Source: Weissella diestrammenae (lineage in GTDB: Bacteria; Bacillota; Bacilli; Lactobacillales; Lactobacillaceae). Taken from it: 64,000 nucleotides of DNA. Shown piece by piece: positions 19,447 to 27,434 of the stretch (within the stretch, counting starts at the first letter, position 1; every line of letters begins with the position of its first letter). A program made the translations under genes and the position numbers. A model generated the notes under the pieces. It was not told the DNA's origin, did no database searches, and worked only from the letters and a program-made list of their open reading frames with translations. Location of the stretch: the NCBI RefSeq assembly GCF_014397255.1, contig NZ_CP060724.1:1-64000 (forward strand). The letters run 5' to 3'.

Positions 19447-19622
19447 GGGCAGTCACTCCTTTCTATCATTCCTTGCATATAATATGTTCTACTCAATAAC
19501 TAGATTACAAGTTTACTATTCAAAATTAATAGTACATATCTCATGTTTATATTATACATTGTTTCATATTATTTTATGAGATAAAGTCCGATATTTTATA
19601 CCGAACCAAGAGTTAAATCCAA

Positions 19623-19650
19623 GAAAAAAACAGTATTCGAATACTGTTTT
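19623..19650 (-). terminator. Intrinsic terminator after the DHA2 exporter gene
   Basis: A 24-bp perfect palindrome (19627-19650) centred on TTCGAA is followed on the minus strand by additional T residues. Confidence 0.85.
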
Positions 19651-19659
19651 CATTAAAAT

Positions 19660-20997
19660 TTATAATTTTATTCTTTTTACAACCGAAATGAATGTTACCA
19701 ATGAAATGATAAACAGTATCAACAACATAATGAGCCCATAGCGACTACCAATCATTACGCCATTTGGTTTAATGTGTTGTGTACTCGCAAACAAGCTCGC
19801 TACAATTGCTGTAGCTGCAGCACCAGAAAATTGCTGCAATGTATTTAAAATGCTATTCCCGTCTGCGGTCACTTTTTGATCGAGTTGCGTTAATGTTGCT
19901 GTCATTAAATTATTAACGGCCATACCAGAACCAACCATCATCATCATGTGCCATATTAATAACTGCCATATTGACGCATGTTCAAAGCTAAGTGTCATAC
20001 CAATGACAGCGAGCGTCGAAACAATTAGTCCAAATGAAATTGGTTTAACAGCACCGAGCTCATCAAGTAAACGTCCAGAAATTGGACCCAAAAATGATCC
20101 AATCACCGCACCAGGAAACATGAATAAGCCTGCCGTTGTTGAGCTTTGATGCAATCCTAACTGTAGATAGTTAGGTAAGATAAATGACAGGCCCAAGAAC
20201 ATTGCTTGATAAACTAGCACGCTCAGTAATAATCGCGAAAACGCACTATTTCTGAAAATTGATATATTTAAGAGAACATTTTTCCGATTCACAAAATAAA
20301 AGACACCTAATGCCAATAAACTCATTCCCAACCAAAGGCCAGACATCTTTTCAACTGCAATTAGCAAACTGGCTAACCCAATTGATAGTGAAATGAACGC
20401 CAGAAAATTGAACTTGTCATTTTTATTTGTCACTTCGTTCGGAATTGATTTTAAGCCCAAAATTAACGATGAAATGACTAGTGGTATTAAGAACCAAAAA
20501 ATTGCTCGCCATCCAAGTACGGTTAAAACAACCCCTCCGTACGTTGGACCGATTGCTGGTGCGATAGAAGTTGTCATCGTTCCAATTCCCATCATAGCAC
20601 CACGTTTTTCAAATGGGGATTTAGTCAAAATAATGTGAAACATTAATGGCAAAGCGATTCCAGTTCCAATTCCTTGTAACACACGTCCAAATAATAAAAT
20701 TAACAAATTAGGTGCGAAGCTATCAGTCAGGACACCCCCAAAAAAAAATATGTTTGAAATCACAAATAAACGGCGTGCTGAAAAATTTCTAATGAAGTAT
20801 GCCGACAATGGTACGATGACGGCAATCGCAAGAAGATAAGCTGTGGTAACCCATTGAACACCATTGGCAGTCGTTTTAAACTCATTCATTAATGTTGGAA
20901 AAGTGACATTCATCGACGTTTCGATTAGGACACCACTAAAACTCATAATTCCTGTTGCAATTATGGCTCGCAATACTTGCCATTCTTTTATTTCCAT
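19660..20997 (-). CDS. MFS multidrug exporter, DHA2 family
   Basis: The ATG at 20997 is chosen because GGAGGGGAAATA precedes it; the longer frame reads through the leader hairpin. The 445-residue protein has many membrane segments (12-14), motif A-like and motif C-like sequences (FGRVLQGIGTGIALPL; APAIGPTYGGVVL), as in LmrB/EmrB-type proton-driven drug exporters. Substrate is unknown. The transcript appears to start at a strong promoter (21139-21112) and passes through a terminator-like hairpin before the ribosome site, so expression may be controlled by attenuation. It is the first gene after the accessory Sec operon, without a recognisable terminator between them. Confidence 0.9.
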   Translation of the reverse strand: MEIKEWQVLRAIIATGIMSFSGVLIETSMNVTFPTLMNEFKTTANGVQWVTTAYLLAIAVIVPLSAYFIRNFSARRLFVISNIFFFGGVLTDSFAPNLLILLFGRVLQGIGTGIALPLMFHIILTKSPFEKRGAMMGIGTMTTSIAPAIGPTYGGVVLTVLGWRAIFWFLIPLVISSLILGLKSIPNEVTNKNDKFNFLAFISLSIGLASLLIAVEKMSGLWLGMSLLALGVFYFVNRKNVLLNISIFRNSAFSRLLLSVLVYQAMFLGLSFILPNYLQLGLHQSSTTAGLFMFPGAVIGSFLGPISGRLLDELGAVKPISFGLIVSTLAVIGMTLSFEHASIWQLLIWHMMMMVGSGMAVNNLMTATLTQLDQKVTADGNSILNTLQQFSGAAATAIVASLFASTQHIKPNGVMIGSRYGLIMLLILFIISLVTFISVVKRIKL

Positions 20998-21020
20998 TAT
21001 TTCCCCTCCATTACTTTGTA

Positions 21021-21059
21021 CAACAAAAAAGGCAGGCACGGCCATAGGTCACGCTCGCC
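21021..21059 (-). promoter_or_regulatory. Attenuator-like hairpin in the DHA2 exporter leader
   Basis: Between the promoter and the exporter start the RNA can fold GGCG-GCGUG-CC with GG-CGUGC-UGCC (21059-21031, two single mismatches, 3-base loop), directly followed by UUUUUU (21030-21025). That is a terminator placed inside the 5' UTR. A second small hairpin, GUAUGU/ACAUAC, lies just upstream near 21086-21070. The pattern suggests premature termination relieved by some signal; the signal is unknown. Confidence 0.55.
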
Positions 21060-21111
21060 TCTTTGTCTCGGTATGTTTATTACATACTATCTGTACGAAT
21101 CACTTTAATCA

Positions 21112-21139
21112 ATAATACCAGAAAAAATTGCACTGTCAA
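21112..21139 (-). promoter_or_regulatory. Promoter of the DHA2 exporter
   Basis: TTGACA (21139-21134) and TATTAT (21117-21112) are separated by 16 bp, with TGG before the -10. This is the best consensus promoter seen in the window. Confidence 0.75.
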
Positions 21140-21181
21140 CACAGGATATATTGATTTTTCATATTTTTGGAAATAGAGAGA

Positions 21182-22138
21182 TTATCTTATTCTAAAAATC
21201 ATGTAAATACATACAAAAACACTAATTATTAAAATGATACCAATACAGATAATTTCAATTAGATTGAATCGGCCGTTTTTAGGATTTAAGCCGATACTTT
21301 CACGATAGTTTACCACTAATTTTTTATGATAAGTTCTTGTTTTACCATCTATTTTAACCAAAACATCGACATTATATTTTCCGTGTTTTAACTTTGATAA
21401 TTTTTGATTATACAAGAGAGCGAAATTTGATCGACCAACAATGGCATCTATTGACTTTTTCTTGGTCAGAATTGTCCGTTCGTTTTTATCACGCACAATC
21501 AAAGTGAGTTTTACATCTTTTCGATAAAAATCACTTTGATTCTGTACAGGTAACTTCACTGACAAGCCATAGTTTTTATCATACGATAATTCTGGGTTTT
21601 CAATTTTCATTCTAAAATCATCATTCAATTTATCATTATGAATAACGATTTTGTATGTTGACGATGTGTTTGTTTTTTTATTCGTGAATGTCAATAATTC
21701 AACATATTGTCCTTTTATTTGTTTTGGTAAATTTTTAAACTTAATTTTTATTTTCTTTTGTTCATCTCTTTTCAATTTTACCTTATTTGGAATTTTAACA
21801 TTTTTATCGATGATATTATTATCGTCATCATCATTCGTTAATATACCATCCAGCCCGTTCGTTGCTTTTGACTTCTCAATATGAATTGTTTCCGTTTTAT
21901 TGGTAACATTGTACAGAATAAATTCAACAGTTTCATGATCTTGCACACGAACAATTTCCATGAAGTTTCCATCATCGAGACTCATATTAGTTTGTTGAAC
22001 AATTCCTAAAACCTTGAAATCACCATCATTTTTTGATGCCCCATAAATTGTTTGGTTAAGATTTATAAGGATAACTGTTGTCATTAACACAAAAATACTA
22101 ATGATAATGACTTTTACATTTCTTTGTATTAATATCAA
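21182..22138 (-). CDS. WxLIP-like (DUF916/DUF3324-type) membrane-anchored protein ending the accessory Sec operon
   Basis: The frame extends upstream into secY2, but a TTG at 22138, 8 bp after GAGG and just past the secY2 stop, is the likely start (318 residues). It has an N-terminal hydrophobic segment (about residues 8-30). Next comes an immunoglobulin-like domain with the DUF916 pattern (F-x-V-x-x-x-x-Q..., V-x-F-x-L-x-N, KATNGLDG, GQYVELLTF), a second beta domain of the DUF3324 pattern (VKLPVQNQSDFYRKDV; LKHGKYNVDV), then a C-terminal transmembrane helix and FRIR tail. WxLIP proteins bind peptidoglycan and hold WxL surface proteins. No WxL gene is present here; association with the exported adhesin is inference. 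Family match is by pattern, moderately sure. Confidence 0.65.
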   Translation of the reverse strand: MILIQRNVKVIIISIFVLMTTVILINLNQTIYGASKNDGDFKVLGIVQQTNMSLDDGNFMEIVRVQDHETVEFILYNVTNKTETIHIEKSKATNGLDGILTNDDDDNNIIDKNVKIPNKVKLKRDEQKKIKIKFKNLPKQIKGQYVELLTFTNKKTNTSSTYKIVIHNDKLNDDFRMKIENPELSYDKNYGLSVKLPVQNQSDFYRKDVKLTLIVRDKNERTILTKKKSIDAIVGRSNFALLYNQKLSKLKHGKYNVDVLVKIDGKTRTYHKKLVVNYRESIGLNPKNGRFNLIEIICIGIILIISVFVCIYMIFRIR

Positions 22139-22160
22139 TTTTTTTTCCTCATGAAAACAC

Positions 22161-23345
22161 CTAAAGTGTAAACGTTCCCTCGTGTTTAAGATGTCCGGCG
22201 ACTTCATCCATTATCATAAATGCAATACCAACCATTACAATCACAACTTGTATCTGTGTGGCAATGGATTTAAGTGCTGGAATAAATTGATTAATGAATA
22301 ACGGTGTCAAGGCCAATATTAAATTATAGGCAACACTCACAGTTGACACAATGAAAGTCATATACATAATGTGTTTTTGGGTATTTTTACCATATTTTGT
22401 TCCAATAATATAGTCACCGCTAACTTCAAAATTATGTGAAATTTTTTTAGCGTCAATATTATAATACGCAAATAGGTAAGACAAAAGAACAACGATCACA
22501 ATGGGGAAAAAAACAGCATATGTTGAAGAACTCATAAATTCACTAATATTCAAAAGAAATTTCGAATTTGTTTTGAATGTCATGTTAATAAATGATACTA
22601 AATAGTTTGGCAATAAGCTTAACGTCGCACTATACATAAACGGCATACCACTAGACGGATTAATGGGTATTGGCAAATAACTATCTTTACCGGATACCAT
22701 TAATCTTACCATCGGTAGTTTCAAATATGCCCGTTGAATCATCACCGCGAAAAAAATAGATGATACCATGATTGAAACTATAATGAGTATGTTCAATACT
22801 GATATTTTTGAAATAAACTCCCAATTTGTTTTTATTGAAGTCATAATACCAAATATGATTGTAAATAATACAATAGTGGTTTGTCCACCAACTCCGTATA
22901 ATATATTCATATTGGAAAGCCAAACTAATACTAATGTACCTGTCACTAGCAAAACAACACCTACGAAGAAGTCTTTTGCTGTTCTACTACTAAGTTCGGC
23001 TTGTTGCCCTAAAATAACATAAGACTGCAACGCACCTAACATAATGGTCGCTAAAATTTTATAAACATATGTTTTTTCAGTAGATGTAGCCGTGGGTCTA
23101 TCCGTTTTTCCGGCATCTAGCGCTCGCTTTATAATTGATACTGACATCCATGGACTCAACCCCATAGAAAATAAACTTAACGTACTTGTATTTATTCCTA
23201 CCATTGCAGTCAACGAACTAAGTGAACTACTCCCACTACTTACAATGCTAATAGGTAGTGTAATACGCATGCCCAAAACATAAATAAGTACCAACAATAA
23301 ACTAAAACATATTTTTCTTACAATTCTACTTACTGTCATTCTCAA
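22161..23345 (-). CDS. secY2: Accessory Sec translocase channel SecY2
   Basis: The 394-residue protein has about ten membrane helices and is shorter than housekeeping SecY, as is usual for SecY2. Residues 1-30 form the first helix; SPWMSVSIIKRAL near residue 65 matches the SecY loop after helix 2. It would form the dedicated channel for the glycosylated serine-rich adhesin. The ATG overlaps the stop of the upstream 80-residue gene by 4 bp (ATGA), and it is followed closely by the WxLIP-like gene. Assignment rests on topology plus context in a full asp-secA2-gtf operon. Confidence 0.88.
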   Translation of the reverse strand: MRMTVSRIVRKICFSLLLVLIYVLGMRITLPISIVSSGSSSLSSLTAMVGINTSTLSLFSMGLSPWMSVSIIKRALDAGKTDRPTATSTEKTYVYKILATIMLGALQSYVILGQQAELSSRTAKDFFVGVVLLVTGTLVLVWLSNMNILYGVGGQTTIVLFTIIFGIMTSIKTNWEFISKISVLNILIIVSIMVSSIFFAVMIQRAYLKLPMVRLMVSGKDSYLPIPINPSSGMPFMYSATLSLLPNYLVSFINMTFKTNSKFLLNISEFMSSSTYAVFFPIVIVVLLSYLFAYYNIDAKKISHNFEVSGDYIIGTKYGKNTQKHIMYMTFIVSTVSVAYNLILALTPLFINQFIPALKSIATQIQVVIVMVGIAFMIMDEVAGHLKHEGTFTL

Positions 23346-23584
23346 TGTAGTAATATTGAATTCATTATACTCAATATTACTCTCCCTAATACTAATAATC
23401 CAAGTAGTGACCCAAAAACAAGTCCAAAACCTAGGTGTCTACGCTCAGTCTCTTTATATTTCTTGTCTTCGATTAATATTTTCATATCATCGTTAATTTG
23501 CTCATTTAAAAAATTATTAACGCCATTTTCATTCTCAGAATTAATGGGAAATTCATCATTATTTTTTTTGGTAACTTGATTCAT
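23342..23584 (-). CDS. Small tail-anchored protein, possible Asp4/SecE-like subunit
   Basis: The 80-residue product has a hydrophilic, Asn/Glu-rich N-terminal half, a charged segment DKKYKETERRH and one C-terminal membrane helix (about residues 53-77). In streptococcal accessory Sec loci small single-span proteins Asp4 and Asp5 act as SecE- and SecG-like partners of SecY2. This gene is in the right place, between gtfB and secY2, overlapping secY2 by 4 bp. The sequence alone does not prove homology; a SecE role is inference from size, topology and position. Confidence 0.55.
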   Translation of the reverse strand: MNQVTKKNNDEFPINSENENGVNNFLNEQINDDMKILIEDKKYKETERRHLGFGLVFGSLLGLLVLGRVILSIMNSILLH

Positions 23585-23585
23585 A

Positions 23586-24935
23586 TTAATGTAATCCCAT
23601 CACTGCTCGATAATCATCAAGCGTTGCCATATCGACATTTACTATTTGTTGATCCACTAAATTGCGCCATTCATCAGAATTATCAGCAATCATGTTTAGA
23701 TCTCTAATCATTTCTGATTCGTTAGTCTCGAGGTATTGACCTTTTTTATGCACAAATTTTTGATTGTGAATTGTGCTGGTAAATCCTATTATTGGTATTT
23801 GTCGGATAAATGCAGTTTTTAAAACATTATCCATCTCTGATCCTCTGTTAATATCCAAATAAATGTCTGTTTTATCCCAAATATTGTCAATCACAATTGT
23901 ATTCGCCGACTGATACAAGGTCACATTATCCTCAGATTCGAACTGCTTTAGTTTATCAGACATTTGCGTAAAGGCCGCAATGTGAAAATGGATACTTGGT
24001 GCATTCTTAATTAAGGCTCCAAGATTAACAACATCATCTGTATTTGTCAAAACAAAGGCGTTATTATGTTCCAATCGGTTAGAACGTGGTTCAAGTGTGT
24101 AATTATAATTTAAATAATGAACTTTATCACGGTCATTTCCTTCATAGATTTGGTCAAAATTTTCATAACTCGTTTTGTCCTGAATAATAACTTTTCTTGA
24201 TAACTCCTCATTACTAAGAAAAGTTAGCATATTTCCTGGTATGGCAGTTCCAATCTTTTCATGCCACATCAATACGCTCTCCTTGGCTGATGTTATTCGA
24301 TTTGCAACCATAAAGTCGACACTAAGTGAATTGAAAAATAGCTTGTCAATATTTACAAATTTCGCTTCAATATATGCTTTAGTTAAATCAATCACATTGT
24401 TGTATGCTTTCATATCTCCATTTGCTTGAAAAATGGTATATAGTCCTGATTTTAACGAATGTTGAATTCGAATTTGTCCCTGTGGATTCAAATAAAATTC
24501 TGTAACGGGTTGATTATCAACATATTGTACTTCTTTATAAATCGTCCCATATTGATCATAATAATCTTTTTTGTAGATTTTACCACTTGTTTCAAACCAT
24601 TCGACACTGGCGACAATTCTGTTTCGCAATCGAGAAGAACTATAAATAATACGTCCTCTCAACTGATTACCGTCCAAAATCTGAGCGTCATTACCAAATC
24701 CAATAATTTCCCAGTACTTTGGTACTAGCACTTCATTGTAGTATCGCCCACGTTTAGCATACTTTTTTTCCATATTTTCTCGCTCTGAAAAATAATCAGT
24801 TGGAGAATACGTCCCTGTTGTCAAAAAACCATCATTTTCAATACTTACAGTTACAAATTCTTTAAATATTTTTTTTAACGTATTATTGACTAAATTTGTT
24901 TCTTCATTATATTGATTAATTAAATTAATATTCAT
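23586..24935 (-). CDS. gtfB: Accessory Sec glycosyltransferase stabilising subunit GtfB
   Basis: This 449-residue protein is the GtfB partner of the O-GlcNAc transferase complex that primes serine-rich repeat adhesins. Family traits visible are the N-terminal beta-meander domain (YYNEVLVPKYWEI, FETSGKIYKKDYYDQYG, VTEFYLNPQGQ, about residues 60-180) and a C-terminal GT-B-like fold without a complete catalytic motif (LTNTDDVVNLG, IDNIWDKTDIYLDINRGSEM). It overlaps the gtfA end by 4 bp, fitting obligate complex formation. GtfB recognises the Ser-rich substrate while GtfA carries out catalysis. Confidence 0.92.
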   Translation of the reverse strand: MNINLINQYNEETNLVNNTLKKIFKEFVTVSIENDGFLTTGTYSPTDYFSERENMEKKYAKRGRYYNEVLVPKYWEIIGFGNDAQILDGNQLRGRIIYSSSRLRNRIVASVEWFETSGKIYKKDYYDQYGTIYKEVQYVDNQPVTEFYLNPQGQIRIQHSLKSGLYTIFQANGDMKAYNNVIDLTKAYIEAKFVNIDKLFFNSLSVDFMVANRITSAKESVLMWHEKIGTAIPGNMLTFLSNEELSRKVIIQDKTSYENFDQIYEGNDRDKVHYLNYNYTLEPRSNRLEHNNAFVLTNTDDVVNLGALIKNAPSIHFHIAAFTQMSDKLKQFESEDNVTLYQSANTIVIDNIWDKTDIYLDINRGSEMDNVLKTAFIRQIPIIGFTSTIHNQKFVHKKGQYLETNESEMIRDLNMIADNSDEWRNLVDQQIVNVDMATLDDYRAVMGLH

Positions 24936-26413
24936 TCTGTTACCTTCTTTACTAGATCAATCCATTGTTTTGTTACATTCTTCTCTAAATATTTATCTGC
25001 AATTTTGTATGACATACGACGTGATCGAACCAATTGATTTGCACTATAATTATCTAATTCAACAATCATGTTCGTTAAATTCACAATATTTTTAGTTGCA
25101 TTATTTCTGGTAAATGGAACAGTGATACCATTATTTTTAATAAAATTCGTATTACCATAATTAACATCAAAGCCACCAAAAACAAGTCCAGATCCAATAG
25201 CCTCCATCAATGTTAGTCCAAAACCTTCACTCGTGGATGCCGTAAGATAATATGAATAATTTGTGTATAAATCACTTAAATCATGATGACCACACAATTT
25301 AATATATTCATCAGCCTCAGCATCTTTAATTAATTTCTCTAATTGTTTCTTTTCACCACCAGCTCCATAAATATCTAATTTGATTTCTGCATTTGTTTCA
25401 TGCGCTTTAATAAAAGCTTCCACCAACCAATTTAAATTCTTCTCAGGTGCTAATCTTGATGCCGTTACAAAAGTGTGCGGTTCACGATTCGTATTTTTTT
25501 TCAATTTATCAATTGAACCAACTGGAATGTCAAAAATTTTAACGGTCTTATTATTTTGATATTTATCAAAATGTTTCGACAATAAATTTTTCTGCGTTTC
25601 TGTAGCCGTAACAAAAAAATCAATATATTCTGCATTTGTAAACGGATAATCATAATGATTATTCCACAAAATGTAATCATCATCGGTTGAATTCTCATTA
25701 AAATGTTCGGCATGAATAATAATTCCCACCTTAGCATTACCATTATTGCCTTTTAATATACTTGACCCTGCCCCTAGCGAACGATCAATCAGGATAATGT
25801 CTTTTCGCTTTAATCGAAGTTGTTGAATAAAAAACATCATAAATTCATCTTTTGATAAGAAAATATTTTTATCAATTTGAAAAATATTTTCTTTGTCATC
25901 AATTCGTTCAACTAATGCAACACTACCATCTTGATTTAAAATTTCGCGACGAGCAACGGTTCCATTACTGTTAAAATATTGGATTGCATTTCGTGCAGTA
26001 GTGAAGTGTTCACGTCGGATAAGTGCACCGTTACTATACACATCAGCATAGTCAACCGTCGCTGTTGCCTTCTGATTATTATGCAATATAACTTTTATAT
26101 TATCTATGTCATTTACTAAATTCGACTCGTCTTTTGCTGTGAAGCTACCGAAATATTCTTTTTGTACTTTCTCGAAACTTAGTTTCGGTTCGCTAAATTT
26201 AATGTTTGAAAAATAATAATATACAGAAACAATTTCGTCTGTCATAAAGCCCATATTTTGCGACATACTGATTAAATTATTCAAGGTGAACTCTGAAAAA
26301 ATAAATTTACTATCATAATCCGTTTTTCTTAATGACTGCGCACGATATAATTGTGCATATTCAACACCACTGCTGGCCCATCCCATACCTTTATTAATAT
26401 TATATATTTTCAT
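24932..26413 (-). CDS. gtfA: Accessory Sec glycosyltransferase GtfA
   Basis: The start MKIYNINKGMGWASSGVEYAQ at 26413 is the GtfA N-terminus and follows GGAGACG; the longer frame is discarded. The 493-residue enzyme is a GT4-type GT-B transferase that adds GlcNAc to serines of the adhesin repeats in the cytoplasm. It shows the beta-meander insertion (DVYSNGALIRREHF; GSVALVERID), the RLAPEKNLNWLVEAF donor-site region near residue 340, and the ASTSEGFGLTLMEAIGSG motif near residue 410 with the conserved E-x7-E pattern. It overlaps the upstream gtf3 gene by 14 bp and gtfB by 4 bp. Confidence 0.95.
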   Translation of the reverse strand: MKIYNINKGMGWASSGVEYAQLYRAQSLRKTDYDSKFIFSEFTLNNLISMSQNMGFMTDEIVSVYYYFSNIKFSEPKLSFEKVQKEYFGSFTAKDESNLVNDIDNIKVILHNNQKATATVDYADVYSNGALIRREHFTTARNAIQYFNSNGTVARREILNQDGSVALVERIDDKENIFQIDKNIFLSKDEFMMFFIQQLRLKRKDIILIDRSLGAGSSILKGNNGNAKVGIIIHAEHFNENSTDDDYILWNNHYDYPFTNAEYIDFFVTATETQKNLLSKHFDKYQNNKTVKIFDIPVGSIDKLKKNTNREPHTFVTASRLAPEKNLNWLVEAFIKAHETNAEIKLDIYGAGGEKKQLEKLIKDAEADEYIKLCGHHDLSDLYTNYSYYLTASTSEGFGLTLMEAIGSGLVFGGFDVNYGNTNFIKNNGITVPFTRNNATKNIVNLTNMIVELDNYSANQLVRSRRMSYKIADKYLEKNVTKQWIDLVKKVTE

Positions 26414-27428
26414 TTTTTTCGTCTCCAATCGCTTTAAAAATACTATCAACTAAAACTTTTCTTGTGAATTCTCCATGTCGTATCAAGAATCCTAATTTTT
26501 TAGCATGTTCCCTCATTTGGTTAATATCTTCCTGACTCATTTCATTTAATTTATTTTTTAAATCATCTAATTCATTTACAATCAATCCCGCTCCATATCG
26601 CGAAACGATCTCTGCTTTTGCATTTTCTTCTCGTAGAATAACTGGAATTCCAGCTGCAAGGTACGTACTTAATTTGTAGGATGCATTAATTTTCGAGTAT
26701 TCTCTTTCTGGTCGATCAGTAAAATTTTCGCTCCAAACTAGCCCCATCGCGCCAGAATTAGCTAGTTCATGTATTAGAATAGCATCAGGTTGCCACCCTT
26801 TTATATGAATTGAGCTATTATCTCTACCTTGATCATTTGAGAATACATCTACATCTAATTGTCCGTCTAAATCCCAAATAAATGGAAATCTTGTTAAACT
26901 CCCTGCAAATACAACTTTGTTTTTGTTGAATTCTTGATTTACTTTAACAGGTATGTTCACGTGATGATCCCAGAGCTCTTGTATAACAAATTTTTTCTTT
27001 AAACCAGCCTCCGTCATCATATCGCCCATTTTCTGTGACGGTAAAATTAATAATTCTGTCTGATTATAAGCATTTAGATATCGATCCAATAAATAGTAAT
27101 TCTTTGCGAACATGTACGGTACAAAGTCGTGCACAAATGCAATCATTTTTGCTTGCCTTTTTTTAATTGATTCGATAAGAATTTCATCGAATGCAATCCC
27201 GTTCCATGTTGGTAATTGTAAAATAATTACGTCATCTCTTGATAAGTTATTTGCAATCTCAGCCGCGCGCTCAGCCATCTGTTCAAGACTAAGTGAGTTA
27301 ATTGGGAAATATGAAATTGGCAATTCATTCATCCACATACCTTTTGCAATGTCTGTTACTGTATTTTGAGCAATCATGGCAGTACTCGAATCAGATTGTC
27401 CATGTAAATTAGAAATAAATATTTTCAT
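26400..27428 (-). CDS. gtf3: Gtf3-type glycosyltransferase extending the adhesin glycan
   Basis: The 342-residue protein matches the Gtf3/Nss family: ISNLHGQSDSSTAMIAQN at the start, LQLPTWNGIAFDE near residue 75, FVHDFVPYMFAKNYYLLDRY near residue 100 and YKLSTYLAAGIPVI near residue 260. In streptococci Gtf3 adds glucose to the first GlcNAc on the adhesin repeats. Its place between secA2 and gtfA supports that role; the sugar added here is not known. AGGATAAACAAAA precedes the ATG and the stop overlaps the gtfA start. Confidence 0.9.
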   Translation of the reverse strand: MKIFISNLHGQSDSSTAMIAQNTVTDIAKGMWMNELPISYFPINSLSLEQMAERAAEIANNLSRDDVIILQLPTWNGIAFDEILIESIKKRQAKMIAFVHDFVPYMFAKNYYLLDRYLNAYNQTELLILPSQKMGDMMTEAGLKKKFVIQELWDHHVNIPVKVNQEFNKNKVVFAGSLTRFPFIWDLDGQLDVDVFSNDQGRDNSSIHIKGWQPDAILIHELANSGAMGLVWSENFTDRPEREYSKINASYKLSTYLAAGIPVILREENAKAEIVSRYGAGLIVNELDDLKNKLNEMSQEDINQMREHAKKLGFLIRHGEFTRKVLVDSIFKAIGDEKNENI

Positions 27429-27434
27429 TTTTGT

